This document shows positions 35,776-48,410 of a stretch of DNA of 64,000 nucleotides, in pieces. The first letter of the stretch is position 1. Every line of letters starts with the position of its first letter. The DNA is taken from contig NC_077228.1 in assembly GCF_027887165.1 (NCBI RefSeq), positions 429,589,957 to 429,653,956 on the forward strand, given 5' to 3'. Made by a program: the position numbers and the translations under genes. The stretch comes from Monodelphis domestica (Eukaryota; Chordata; Mammalia; Didelphimorphia; Didelphidae). The notes below the pieces were generated by a model. That model made no database searches, was not told the origin of the DNA, and was given only the letters and a program-made list of their open reading frames with translations.

Positions 35776-36889
35776 AGATAATATAAAGAAAGAAGAAAAA
35801 AAAAGGAAGGGGAAGAGAATACTTATTTTAAGAGGGTCAGAAAGAGAGCTTCAAAACTGGTAGTTTTGTAGATAGGTAGAGAATAATGATGTCTCTGTTT
35901 TGTTTTGTTCATGATCTTAAGTGAATGAATGTTAGAGAGTAAAGGGACTTATAAGCTTTGAAAGGATGACAGAATACCAGACGTCTAGGAACTTTGGTCA
36001 GTACCTCGGTTTGTCAGTTCTTGAATTCAAGGGAAGAGTGTAGTCTCAAGGATGTCCTGGGGACCCAGTCCAGTAATGTATTGACATGACATCTTAGTAG
36101 CAAGAGAATATCTTATTCAGTGGTTATGATGCATTTGGAAGAAAATTTGGTGGAGAGAATGATTGTAGCAACTACTTTAAATCTGAGCTCATTGTCCCCA
36201 GGGACCAGCATGGTAGAAGGGGGGAGTCTGTGCCTCTAGTTCAGAAAGACATCTTGGTACTTCTTGATTTTTCCATATATTCTCTAAATTTTTTTAGAAA
36301 AGCTTATTGATATTAATTGTTTATTGATTATATCAAAGTGATAACCAGTTAGATTGATAGTGGGGTACTAATCATTGGGTCAGTCATCAATGGTATAGGG
36401 TGAGTTCAACTGTAACCAAATTTTGATATTTTTGGGAAAGTACCGGAATTGGGGTTTTTAGCTGATTGCATTAGAGAAAAATCATCCCATTGCCCATCAA
36501 GGATCCCAATAAGTTCCCCCAGGGAGATGAAGCAGAAGTCTGGCCTTCTGAAGATTCAACTTGCAAATGAAAGTAGCAAGTTGGGATAAACACCATCAGA
36601 GTATATATCACTATAAAAATTGAGTAAAAAGATTGTCTAGTAGACCTAAAATCCAGCAGAGATTATACACCATAATTTCATAATGAGTGAAGTTGGTGTG
36701 TGTGTGTGTGTGTGAAAGAGAGAGAGGGTGTGTGAGTGAGAGAGAGAGAGAGACAGACAGACAGATAGACAGACACTTAGAATTATTGGAAAGAACCTGG
36801 TAGTGATAACTCAAGTTTGAGGATTAGCACTTTAGGAACAGTGGAAAATCTAAGAAATAGGAGTCAGCATTTTTAGTATGTAAGTTCCT

Positions 36890-37614
36890 CTATGCCCAAA
36901 GGGTGATAAAAGACTGTCTGCCCTTTGATCCAGCCATAGCACTGATGGGTTTGTACCCCAAAGAGATAATAAGGAAAAAGATTTGTACAAGAATATTCAT
37001 AGCTGCGCTCTTTGTGGTGGAATTGGAAAATTGGAAAATGAGGGTATGCCCATCAATTGGGGAATGGCTGAACAAATTGTGGTATATGTTGGTGATGGAA
37101 TACAATTGTGCTAAAAGGAATAATAAAGTGGAGGAATTCCATGGAGCCTGGAACAACTTCCAGGAAGTGATGCAGAGCGAGAGGAGCAGAACCAGGAAAA
37201 CACTGTACACAGAGACTGATACACTGTGGTATAATTGAAGGTAATGGACTTCTCCATTAGTGTCAATGCATTGTCCCTGAACAATCTGCAGGGATCTAAA
37301 AAACACTATCCACAAGCAGAAGATAAACTGTGGCAGTAAAAACACCGATGAAAAGCAACTGCTTGACTACAGGGGTGGAGGGGATATGACTGAGGAGAGA
37401 CTCTAAATGAACACTCTAGTGCAAATACCAACAACATGGAAATGGGTTTGAATCAAGAACACATGTGATACCCAGTGGAATCGTGTGTCGGCTATGGGAG
37501 AGGTGGTGGGAGGGGTGGGGGGGAGGAAAAAAAAATGATCTTTGTCTCCAATGAATAATGTTTGGAAATGACCAAATAAAATAATGTCAAAAAATAAAGA
37601 AAGAAAAAAAAAGA
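36890..37614 (+). mobile_element. 5'-truncated L1 with 12-bp target duplication
   Basis: The frame at 36903-37238 gives an undisturbed L1 ORF2 C-terminus (CPFDPAIALMGLYPKEII, NWKMRVCPSIGEWLNKLWY, RSRTRKTLYTETDTLWYN, then a stop). A 3' UTR with GGGAGGGGTGGGGGG, AATAAAATAATG and an A-rich tail follow. ATGTAAGTTCCT at 36878-36889 is repeated at 37615-37626. It is one of the younger LINEs here but lacks the 5' 5 kb or more, so it is inactive. Confidence 0.95.
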
Positions 37615-40004
37615 ATGTAAGTTCCTTGAGGAGAGGGGAAATATTTTTTTTCATTTTGCAAGTTTTTTTTTCAACCATTTTGCTTATTTTTGGTTTTAGC
37701 ATCAAGAAGTCAGATTTTTAGCAAAAGGAAAGTGCAATATTTTACCTTTGGGATGGAAAAAAAACCCCAGTATCTAGAGGAGACTGTATGGAAATAAAAA
37801 TGAAAAAGCTGCATTTTTCAAGTTGGTATAAAAATAAATGAAAGGATAAATTTATGTTCTAACAAATTTGTTTTCTTTGGAGTTAAGGTTCCAGGCTGAA
37901 ATGATTGCATTTAGCATTTGAACACATATAATATAGGGAAAAGAAAATTAAGCCTTTTTTAGGGATGTTTTCAGTGAGACACATAAATCAAGGATTTTTA
38001 GATTTTGAAAAGAATGTTGGGTAAGTAAGCATAAAGCGTGCCAGTTATTTCTCTCCTCTGTTTCCTTCCACATGTTATGATAGAGAATGACCAATATTAT
38101 TCTAAGTCATAATTTGCTGCTTATTTTATATGAGATATTTTCAAACATACTTCATCTTGGTTGACTTGTTAGAGGAGCCTCAGCTATATCTTCTGAAAAA
38201 AACATAAATCCATTAGAACAAGTATAAATTGCAGGGAACATGTAATTTAGTTTTTGATTACCAGGTATGTCCAAGAGATTTATAATGGTATACTAATGCT
38301 CAAAATCAATCTGTTTTGATAGAATTGGTGCCATAGGCAAAATTCTCTTGAGGTTAAATGTTGGAAATTTGTTGTAAATAAGGACAACAATTTGTAGTTT
38401 TGAAAATACTTAGTAGTGTCTTAGAAATGGCAGGAACTTTTGACAAAATACAACACTCATTTCTGTAAAAAACACTTGAAAGCATAGGTATAAATGGATT
38501 TTTCCTTAAAATGGTAAGAAGTATTTACCTCGAACCATCAGCAAGCATTATCTGTAATGGGGATAAGTTAGAAGCTTTCTCTCTAAGAACAGGAGTGAAG
38601 CAAGAATGTCCATTATCACCAATATTATTCAGTATTGTACTAGAAATGCTAACAATTGAAGAGAAGAAAAGCTATTAAAGAAATGAGAATGGGTAATAAG
38701 ATAATAAAGCTGTATCTTTTTTGCAGATGACATGACAGTACACTTGGAAAATCCTAGAAATTTAACTACAAAGCTAGGTCAAACAATGAATAATTTTAGC
38801 AAAATAGCAGGATGTAAAATAAACCCACATAAATAAAATCATCAGCATTTTTAAGTATGCCAACAAAGTTCTGCAGGAAGATATAGTAATAACAGATAAT
38901 TAATTTAAAATAATCACAGACAATATAAAATATCTGGGAGTAGTATACATGCTAAGACAAACCCAGGAAATATATGAGCATAATTTTAAAACATTTTTAT
39001 ACAAATAAAACCAAATTTAAATAAGTGGAGAAATGTTAATTAATTGTTCATGGGTGGGGCTAAGCAATTATGATAAAAATAACAATTTTATCTAAGTTAA
39101 TCAGCTTATTCAGAATCATCTCAATTAAAGTACCCCAAAATTATTTTATTGAACTAGAAACAATAATATAATTCACTTGGAAGAACAAAAGGTCAATGAT
39201 ATCAAAGGAATTAATGAAAAATGTAAAGGAAGGAAATCTAGCAGTGCCAGATCTTAAACTGTATTATAAGGCAGTAATTATTAAAATTATCTAGTATTGG
39301 CTAAGAAATAGAATGGTGGATCAGTAGAATAAAGTGGATATTTAACACAAAGTAGCAAATGCTTATTATTTGCAAAATGTAAGGATTTAAGGTTTTGGGA
39401 GAAGAATTCACCATTTGATAAAATTTGTTGGGAAAACTAGGGTGGTCTTGCAGAAACTGGATATAGACCAGTATCTTATACCATTTACCAAGATATGGTA
39501 CAAAATGGATACATAACCCAGACATAAAAGAGATATAACTAAATTAGCACATGAAAAATATTATGTATCAGATTTACAGATAGGAGAAGAATTTATGAAT
39601 AAACAAGAAAAAGTTTATTCTCAGATATAAAATGATTGCATTAAATTAAAAAGATTTTATACAAATAAGAACAATTTAGTCAATAATAGAAGGAAGGCAT
39701 AAAATTGGGGGAAAATTTTATAGACAGTTTCTCTGATAAAGACTATTTCTCAACTATATAGAGAACTTTGTCAAATTTGTAAGAATGAGTCATTCCCGAT
39801 AAAGACTCAAAGGACACGAATAGACTGTTTTTGAAATAAGAAATAAAATCTATATATAATCATATAAAAATGTTCTAAATCATTATTGATTAGAGAAATG
39901 CAAATTAAAACCACTTTTGAGATATCATTTCATACCTAAAATGACAGAAGGGGAAAATAACAAATGTTGAAAGGAATGTGGAAAAATTGAGATATGAACA
40001 TACT

Positions 40005-40208
40005 GTTAAAAAAAACAAACCCTTAACTTCCATCTTAGAATTAATATTGTACACTGGTTACAAGGTAGGAGGGCAGTAAGTGCTAGGCAATGGAGATTAA
40101 GCGACTTTCCCAGGTCATACAACTTTGAAGTGTCTGAGGCCAGATATAAACACTGGGTCTCCTATCTCCAGGCCTGGCTTTAATCCACTGAGCCATTTAG
40201 CTGCCTCC
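40005..40208 (-). mobile_element. tRNA-derived SINE nested in L1
   Basis: TTAACTTCCATCTTAGAATT, GCGACTTTCCCAGGTCATAC and TAATCCACTGAGCCATTTAG, ending CTGCCTCC. Reverse orientation. Confidence 0.88.
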
Positions 40209-40630
40209 AACACTGATATACAATTGGCAGACCTCTGAACTGATCCACGACCATTTTGGAAAGCACTCTGGAATTATGCCCAAAGTTCTAAAACTGTGTA
40301 TGGCATTGACCCAGCAATACCATTATTAGGTCTGCTTTCCAAGGTTATCAGGGTAAAAGAAAAAGAGCCTATAAACTCTAGAATATCTGTAGCAGTTCTC
40401 TTTGTGGTAACAAAGAACTAGAAACTGAAGGAATACCCTTCAATTGGAGAATAGTGGAATAAGTACTACTGTGCTGTAAAAAGTGATGAGCAGGTTGATT
40501 TTAGGAAAACATGGAATGATGCATGAAATACTGAAGAGTGAAATGAGAAGAACTTAGAGAATGCCATGCACTGTTAACAGCAATTTTGTTTGAAGAGTAC
40601 ATTTGAATGATTAAACTATTCCAAATTATT

Positions 40631-40890
40631 TTTGCTATTGTTGTTCAGTTGTTTCAGATGTGGTCAATTTTTCATGACCCTATTTGGGATTTTCTTGGTA
40701 AATATATTGGAGTGGTTTGCCATTTCTTGGCTAGCTTACTCTTATAGATGAGGAATTGAGGCAAACAAGGTTAAGTGACTTGCCTAGGCTCACATGGATA
40801 GTACATATCAGAGACCAGATCTGAACTCAGGAAGATGAATCTTCCTGACTCTAGGTCAGGCACTTTATCTGTTGTACCACCTGGCTGCCC
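40631..40890 (-). mobile_element. Second-type tRNA SINE nested in L1
   Basis: TTGTTGTTCAGTTGTTTCAG, GGATTTTCTTGGTAAATATA, AAGTGACTTGCCTAGGCTCA and TGTACCACCTGGCTGCCC. Reverse orientation. Confidence 0.85.
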
Positions 40891-41049
40891 ATTCTGAGTT
40901 ATATAAATATTCACATCAACTACAAAAGACCGATGAAGGAAGATGCGATCTACCTCCAAAAATAGAACTGATGCATGGAACTCTATATTAAATAGTTGTT
41001 GTTGTTGTTGTGTGTGTGTGTGTATGTAAAGGAGAAATGGTAGAATATC

Positions 41050-41325
41050 ATCCTAGTTTGAGGAAGGAGAATAAATATTTGTTAAGAGCCTGCTATGTGC
41101 CAGGCACAGGGCTGAGGGCTTTTATCTTATTTAATCATTATAACCCTGGGTTATAGGTGCTATAATTAGGCTCATTTTTACAGTTGTGGAATCTAAGGCA
41201 AGCAGTGGTTAAGGGAATTGCCCAAGATTGCATAGTAAGTGTCTAAAGATGAATTTGCACTCAGATCTTTCTAGCTTTAGCTCCAGTGCTCTCAGTGATC
41301 TACTGCACCACCTAGCTACCTCAAT
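41050..41325 (-). repeat. MIR/THER-type core SINE
   Basis: AGAGCCTGCTATGTGCCAGG, GGGAATTGCCCAAGATTGC and CTACTGCACCACCTAGCTACC in family order. Confidence 0.8.
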
Positions 41326-42045
41326 TAGATGAGTAACACCCAGCAAAGGTCAGATTTACTTGTCTTAAGGGATTTTTACACCTACCCAAGTCAGTTTAGA
41401 TGATGATCTGCTGGATTTGTGCTTCTGGCAGAGGGTCTAGATTAATTTCATTTCAGCTAATGATAATTGAACCACACCAGTTGTTTTCAAGCCAAGTAAG
41501 TGGGTGGGGTGGGGGTTCTCTTTTCTGATCAGTAGAGATAGTTATTGTCCTTAGCTTTCCTGAGCTAGTCTCCGACGTGAGAAATTCTAATTAGTAAACT
41601 GGTTTTTCTCATGTACACATTCAGGTGTGGCCACATTTGACAAGTCACAGGAAAATTAGTCATTGATTTGGTGTTAAAACGTGATTGAGCTTGCTTTGAT
41701 GAATAGAGTACCACACAACATCATAGCTTTAAAAAAAGATCATCTGCTATTTTTGCTAGGAAGACATACTTTTTGTTGACTCAAAATTTCATTATAGCCA
41801 AGGATTTTTCATCTTTTCCTTTTTATATTTCCTTTTTTTAAATTCCAGTTACTTAAACCCTCAGTCATTCTATATCAGAAAAATTCATGTATATACATGT
41901 ATGTGTGTGTACATATATGACATATACTTATAATTTGTCTACATATATCTATAGAAATAGATTGCCAGCACTTAAGGAATCATGGGGCTTTAGATGGGAT
42001 CATTTCTTTAAATGCCAGTAAGTCACATGAATTGAAACATCTGTA

Positions 42046-43428
42046 TAGAATGATAAAGACAAGCAAATTTGTTCAGTAGTTCACCTAATTTCTTAATTAT
42101 TCCTCACTCTCTTTTTTTTTTTCCTCGTACACATTAACTCCTAGCTTGCACTCAACTGGCCCAACCAAGTATAGAGGAAAGCACACAGCCTTTTCACATT
42201 TCAGACATCAAAATCTGAAATTTTTGACTTCTTTCAAAATCTTTACCTCCTTTAGTGATCACAATTACACAGGTACAAGATGAAGAGCCAGTTTCTCCTC
42301 CCTCATTTGAAAATTGCTGTGGTGTGTATGCTGTACATTCCTAATTGTCAAGAGCCCTGAATTTGGGGGTCATGAAGATCCAAGTTCTAGTCTTCACTTT
42401 GCTACCTAATAGCTATGTGACCTTGGGCAAGTCATTTAATACGCTCTAAGCCTTAGTTTCCTCACCTATAAAATGAGGATAACAGTCTGCCTAGCTGAAC
42501 AAAACTGTTAAAAGACTTAAATGAGATAGTATATTAAAAGCATTTTGTAAAGTCCAAAGTGCTATCAAATTGGCAAAGGATGATCTCTTCTTCTTTCACT
42601 GAATAGCACCCTCATTTTAGTATTCAGAGAATCCTACCAGATCTTTAGTCATTTTCCAACTGTAATTTTTACTTTCAAAACCTGTCTCACACTAAACTTT
42701 AAATGTCATTGGATTACCCCAAATGTTACTTTTCAGGTGTCATTTGATTAACTTATTGAATCTTCCTGTATGTATTATTCTTATATGTTATGGCCCTCTG
42801 ACCCTCTTTCTTTACTAAAAAATATGGTGAGTGTTTTAAATGTGTACCATGTGATTTGTAGATGTATTTCATCGCACTAAAAGCAGGAAGATTTTAGTGA
42901 TTTCATATTCCATTAAATTTGAGATGGTTTCTTTTGATATAGTGAATGCATCAGGTCACCTTGTTCTTGTTATCTTAGATAAGCTCCAAGCAGTTGTTCT
43001 TTTTGACCCTTCCTCTTGCTCTTCTTTTTATTTAATCTTCAGTATGCTATAATTTTTCAGTAACCCATTCTTTAATTAAGTGGTTTATCTGCCTTTCTGC
43101 CATTTTTTTTTTGCTTGAGCACACTGATCAACCACTGAGCTACCTTCTTCCATTGTCCTGCAATGATGTGAAGGTAGCACCAGATGTTCCTTTGTGCATT
43201 TTTGTGTATATGGCTTTCATAGTTGGGATTTTCAGAGCACCGATACCAGATGTTTTCAGTTTGTTCTCTGGGGAATTTCATTTGCATCTATGTTTTTAGC
43301 TATCTGTGATAACTTGTTAAATATTAAAAATATTTTGCTTCTATTGGGACATTTGTATACTCGCAACTATATTTCTGTAAACAGCTGCAGTCAAAAATAA
43401 AACATTGAAAGTTTTCAAAAAAAAAAAA
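42046..43428 (+). pseudogene. Probable retrocopy of an mRNA 3' end (3' UTR), parent gene unknown
   Basis: GAAACATCTGTA at 42034-42045 is repeated exactly at 43429-43440. Directly before the second copy is a poly(A) tail, with an AATAAA signal (AAAAATAAAACATTG near 43394) about 20 bases upstream of it. These are the marks of L1-driven reverse integration of a polyadenylated transcript. The nick site implied by TTTC/AA on the other strand fits the L1 endonuclease preference. The body has no L1 text and no coding frame beyond short chance ones, so it looks like 3' UTR only. It contains a MIR at 42345-42570. I do not recognise the source gene. Confidence 0.65.
42345..42570 (+). repeat. MIR SINE inside the retrocopy
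   Basis: TATGTGACCTTGGGCAAGTC, CCTTAGTTTCCTCACCTATA and AATGAGGATAACAGTCTGCC. It may have been part of the parent 3' UTR or inserted later. Confidence 0.8.
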
Positions 43429-43659
43429 GAAACATCTGTAGACTTTCTATTCTAAAATTAAGCTGGTTGTAGCAAAAGGTATTTGATAAGTAAAATTCCT
43501 AGAGGATATATTGAAAAACAACACAGAGATTGAGGGCCAAGTCTGGTCCTCCTTCAATTGTCATAGAAAGTTTAGCATAAATGGTTTTTCCATAGGGGTG
43601 TAAAAATCTCCTGTTTTAAGAATGCTCTGGAACAGAAAACAACAATAACATCTCATATA

Positions 43660-43665
43660 TATACA

Positions 43666-43730
<65 letters not shown>
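43660..43730. repeat. (AT)n microsatellite
   Basis: About 30 or more TA copies, flanked by ATACATGCATATATAT and ACACATACAG. Confidence 0.97.
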
Positions 43731-43735
<5 letters not shown>

Positions 43736-43779
43736 CAGAAAGTATGTAGTGAAAGGAAATAAAGACTACTCTATAACAG

Positions 43780-44025
43780 TGGGTAGAGCCCTGGGCTAGG
43801 AGTCAGAAGACCTAAATCAAATCTAGCCTCAGATATTGAGTGGCTCTGTGACCCTGGGTGAAATGCTTAAGAACCTTCTGCTTTCATTTCCCCAACTGTC
43901 AAAATGGGAATTATAGCATCTATTGTTATTAGGGTTGTGGTGAAGATCAAATGAGATAATATCTGTAAAATGCTTAACACAATGCCTAGCACAGAGTAGA
44001 TGCTTAATAAATCTTCCTTCTCGCC
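43780..44025 (+). repeat. THER/MIR-type SINE
   Basis: GAGCCCTGGGCTAGGAGTCA, CTCTGTGACCCTGGGTGAAA, CAAATGAGATAATATCTGTA and ATGCTTAATAAATCTTCC in family order. Confidence 0.8.
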
Positions 44026-44565
44026 TTCCTTTCCTCCCTCCTTCTGTCCATTTCCTTATTCTTTATTCCTTAACGTCCAATTTGAATAATTCTTTCGCTA
44101 TAAAATCTACTCTCACAGATCTCCCAGGTCATTTAGCTTTGCGTTTTCTCATTAAATGTACTTTTCATCACTTTAATGATAACTCATTTATACAGCACCT
44201 TAAAGTTTAGATATATTGTACATGATTTTCCATCTGTGTTTGTGTCTAATCATACTAACTTCTGGGATCTATGAGATCAGTTCTGCTGTTATTATCGAAC
44301 CTTTGTATCTCTCTCTCCCAGGGACGAGAACACATTAGATATAATGTTTGTGGAATATAATTGAATTCACAGCAAAGCTAGAATTCCTGTTTTGTAAGAA
44401 GAATGCTGTAACACCTCAGTAACAAAGGTCTGTCTGAACTGGGTTTCAGAGGATTCTGCAGAGAAAGAGAGAGTTGAAGGAGTGTTGGAAAAACAAAGAC
44501 TGGAAGAGAAGAAATTATTAGTTACATTCTACCAGAAGAATGCTCCTTGAGGGCAAGGTTTATTT

Positions 44566-44774
44566 CACTTCAAAAACAAACAAACAAACCCTTTTGTCTT
44601 AGAATCAGTACTATGTGTTGGTTGCAAGGCAAGAGAGTGGCAAAGGCTAGCCTAGTGGGGATTAAGTGACTTACCCAAGGTCACACAGCTGGGGACTTTC
44701 TGAAGTCAGATTTGAATCTATGATCTTCCATCTCTGAGCCTGGTTCTCAATCCATTGAGCCACCTAGCTACTCT
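44566..44774 (-). mobile_element. tRNA-derived SINE
   Basis: TGTCTTAGAATCAGTACTAT, CCCAAGGTCACACAGCTGGG and CAATCCATTGAGCCACCTAG. Reverse orientation with an AAACAAACAAAC tail side. Confidence 0.9.
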
Positions 44775-44879
44775 GGTTTTTGCCTTGGTAGTCCCAGAGA
44801 CACACCTAGTGCATGCTCAACTCTGCTTAAATTAATGGGTGGTCCCATTTAGTGGTCCAATTTAATTAGAATATAAGGC

Positions 44880-45205
44880 GAGTAGAGGGCATTAATGTGT
44901 GATAAAATTGAAAAGAAGATGGCATGAGACTGTGGAAGGCTTTGAACATCAGGTAAAGGAATTTGGATTTTATTCAGTAGGCAAAAAGGCAACAGTATAC
45001 AGGATAGAGTACAGGACTTGAAATCAGGAAACCTTTGATTCAAACCTTCTTGCAGTTATTGACTGTGAACCTATTCAAATAATTCAGATTTTTCTGAGCT
45101 CCAGTTTTCGCATCTGTATATTGGGGATAATAATAACAGTTCCCTCATAAAGTTGTTGTGAGCATCAAATGAAAGAGTATATAAAACATTTTTACACTTT
45201 AAAGA
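44880..45205 (+). repeat. Ancient repeat piece followed by MIR-type SINE
   Basis: GGAAGGCTTTGAACATCAGG and TTTGGATTTTATTCAGTAGG (44930-44985) belong to the 6600-7460 family. 45005-45200 (ACTTGAAATCAGGAAACC, TTGTTGTGAGCATCAAATG) is MIR/THER. Confidence 0.5.
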
Positions 45206-45249
45206 AGCTCTATAATGAGAGTAAAAAAAGAGGAGTAAAAGATTCTTTT

Positions 45250-45412
45250 TTTAAAACCCTCATTTTATGGCTTAGAATCAATACTAAGTATTGGTTCCAA
45301 GGTGGAAGAGGGGTAAGGGCTAGGCAATGGGGGTCAAGTGACTTCCCCCAGGTAGGTTGTATCTAACCTCAGACAGAGCCTGCCCCTCTCCAAGTCTGGC
45401 TCTCTACAAAGA
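45250..45412 (-). mobile_element. tRNA-derived SINE, truncated
   Basis: GGCTTAGAATCAATACTAAG, TAAGGGCTAGGCAATGGGGG and CAAGTCTGGCTCTCT. Reverse orientation, lacking the start of the element. Confidence 0.85.
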
Positions 45413-45489
45413 AGACTTTTGAGGAGCAGCATGATTCTGCATACACTGTACAAAGTAGCCTTCGGTTAATATTTTGAGATTGATTTTCT

Positions 45490-45605
45490 ATCGAATGTAA
45501 GCACCTCCAGGGAAGAACTGTTTTGGCCTTTCTCTGTATCTCCAGGTCTTAGCACACTGACTGACCCCATACTAAGCATTTAATAAACGCTTGCTGACTT
45601 CCAAA
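45490..45605 (+). repeat. L2 3' end
   Basis: GAATGTAAGCACCTCCAGGG, CAGGTCTTAGCACACTGAC and AGCATTTAATAAACGCTTGC. Confidence 0.75.
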
Positions 45606-48140
45606 GAATCAGCAATTTGGGATCCATGTCCTTTTCTCCTTTTAATTACATTAAGACTATGCATGGTTATTGACTCTTGGTGTACCACAGTTTTTCCTTT
45701 TGAATGTAAGAATTCTTGACTCTTTAGGAGGTGGGGGAGTAATTTGGAGATTAATGATGCCTTAATATTAAAGATTAAAGTGACTTAAGAACAGCCATAA
45801 TGTACACTTAATATATGCCTAATTCATCAACAGTAGAATGTTCTATTCTTTGACATAAATGTTAGTCTTTTTCTTTCATTACTGCTGACATTCATACTGA
45901 AGCCACAGTTTGTGCTTATTATTCAACTAAATATGCCACTCTAATTTTTAAAATGAAAACTGGGGGTGTACTTTTTATTTGGCAGTTGGAAAGTGGGTTT
46001 CATGCCTTAGATTTTGTAAACATAGAGTAGTACAATCAGCTTACCAGAGATTAGTTTTCAATAAAATGATATTTCTTTAAAAATTAATGTTACCCACCAT
46101 AGGCAATTTTATCCTGTATCAATAAGAAAGAAAAAAATTTAAATAAAAAATATATGCATAGATCTGTATCTAGTTATATACAGTAGTGTATATGGATTTT
46201 GATTATCTAGGGGAAGATTTCATATAAAGTTCTCTTATCCTTTTAAAGTTGTATTGTCTCTCCAGCAGGAAAGAGTGGGCTTCTTTCTGAGTCTCCTCCC
46301 CATACTTAATAGGTATTTAATGCCAGTTGGTATGCACATTTTATTCATGGATACCATTTCTTTTAGTAAATTACATAAAAGCCTATTAAAGAGCTTTCTT
46401 TCACATCTTTCTCTTTTCAAAGAAAAGGCATATGTAAACAAATCAGCAGAATGAATTTTTATCTTTTTGGCCAGAGATAATACTACCTTAATTTTTTTCC
46501 CTAATAGGGAGAATTTATGCAGAGATTGCAAATTAGAGATTAGTATATCAGATATTGAAATTTTATTAAAACTTCTGAAATAAGTAGATTCTTTTGGCTT
46601 GATCGAGTCAAGAATATCTAGGTATATCATAGTGAGCGAAATGATTGTTTTAACTTGGGAAATTCCTGAATCTGGTTTGGTTCTGTCCAATTAACCCTCT
46701 TGGATTTGGAGCAGTTTGGTTTAGGAATTTCTGTTCCTTTCAGCAGCAATATGAGTGGCACCCTTATTGACTTTGGGTCATCCCTGGTCGAAATAACTCT
46801 TGGGTGGGGGCAGAAATTCTAGTCTCACTGAGGGTTCAGGCCATGTTTAGATCTTCAATGACCTCAAGAGACCTTGGACCAAACCCAGCTACAAAACCTG
46901 CTGGATGGTTACCTACATCCATGGCAATGGTATATACCCCTGCTTTACTTAGTCTTCTCAGAGTCCCTGAAATGAGAGATGCCCCAGGGCTAATCCAGAC
47001 CTGTTAGGGGTAATAGTATGTGAAAATTGTCCACTGAATCAAAAAAATCTTTTTCTCCCTCACTATTTATACTTTTTCAGAATACATTTTACTAAATAGG
47101 GTGAAGGAGGTTGAAATATGGTAAAAAGTGGACCATTTAGCAGCATTATGCTGCCCAACCTCTCTCTTTTGCCACCTAGTTCTCATGCTTGAGACAATAA
47201 AGCCAGTCCAACATGTGGATACATTCTTATTCATGTCCCTTCCTGTAAGAGAAAAATGATCCCTGAATGGAGCCAGAACCTAAAGACAAGCAATGTGATA
47301 AGGCTCCCATGGAACTGTACATATTAGAGGAGCCCTGAACTAATTTTGACCAAAATAAATAATCCTTAGCTGAGAATGAGCTGTCTAGGAATATCAGTGG
47401 GAGAAGAATTCACCATCTTGCTGGTCAGCAGAATTCTTTTACCCTCACTAATCAACTTAACTATCTATACCTTATTACCATATTATTGAAGATGAAGGAG
47501 GGAATCTTCTTGCTTTCTTTATGTGGAAAATATCTAATGGGTGAAGATGGTAATTATGGGAGTTTTTTCTATTTCTGTAGGAGCTCTTTTACACTGCCAC
47601 ATTATCTAAATGTTTCTATGTAATACTCTTGATAAAAGAGCAATTACTAAGAATTAGAGGCTCTCTGTTGCCATCCAAGTATTTAAAAATATAAACAGAA
47701 CTGTGAAGGAAAACAAGAAACATTTCAGTAACACAGTACAAAGTAGCACATTCATTCAATTAGTTCAATAAGTATTTATTTATTTTTAGCACTTTCGTGT
47801 CTCAGAGGCAGTGCTATCCCAAGGATGTGCTCAGAGGTACTAATTTTATTTTAGGGTACAGGGAAAAGAAAGGTTTTTTTTCTCTTCCTTCTCTTTTTTC
47901 TTCTTCTGCCTCCATATTCAGTGTTATATACAATATGACACTTTCCAGCATCCTGTTAATTTGCCTTTCTATGTTTACTAGACCATGGAATAAAAAGGAG
48001 ACAGGATAGGTACAACTAGGCTAAATATTGACAATCACAAATATGTATTAAATATCTATTGAGGTATGCTTGTTGGATCATGGAGTCCTGGGACCCCAAT
48101 ATTGAATAGGACTTCCTGCTGCTACTTGTTGCCCTCGATT
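45606..48140. other. Unclassified intronic DNA
   Basis: Mostly unique-looking. 46690-47360 differs in composition and carries AATAAAGCC and AAATAAATAA signals, but has no recognised family. Short frames on both strands overlap at 46840-47010. Confidence 0.4.
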
Positions 48141-48144
48141 GTTG

Positions 48145-48410
48145 AGGGGAGCTAGGTGGCACGGTGGATAGAATTCTTGGCCTGGAGTCAAGAAAATTCA
48201 TCTTCTGGAGTTCAACTCCACCCTCAGATATAACTTAATAGCTGAGTGACCCTGGACAAGTCATTTAATACTATTTGCCTTAGTTTTCTCATTTGTAAAA
48301 TTAGCTGGAGAAAGAAATGGTAATCTACTCTAGTATCTTTGCCAAGAAAACCTCAAAAGGGTCCATGAAGAGTTAGATGCTACTGAAATGACTGAACAAT
48401 AACAACAAAA
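48145..48410 (+). mobile_element. Second-type tRNA SINE
   Basis: GGGGAGCTAGGTGGCACGGTG, TAGCTGAGTGACCCTGGACA, CTTTGCCAAGAAAACCTCAA and ACTGAACAATAACAAC. Confidence 0.9.

Larger units (their letters stand above)
38520..41030 (+). mobile_element. Old L1 ORF2 and 3' UTR, interrupted by two SINEs
   Basis: The sequence runs through reverse-transcriptase text ([20 protein letters not shown] near 38593-38652 and an FADDM catalytic box near 38720) to ORF2 C-terminal text (TCTTTGTGGTAACAAAGAAC, GGAATACCCTTCAATTGGAG) and the 3' UTR (GATGCGATCTACCTCCAAAA). There are many frame breaks. SINEs at 40005-40208 and 40631-40890 split it. It ends near a short GTTGTT/(TG)n run. Confidence 0.85.

Noticed and set aside
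37043-37345. Minus-strand frame of 151 codons at 36890-37345
   Set aside because: It is the antisense shadow of the L1 ORF2 C-terminus on the + strand.
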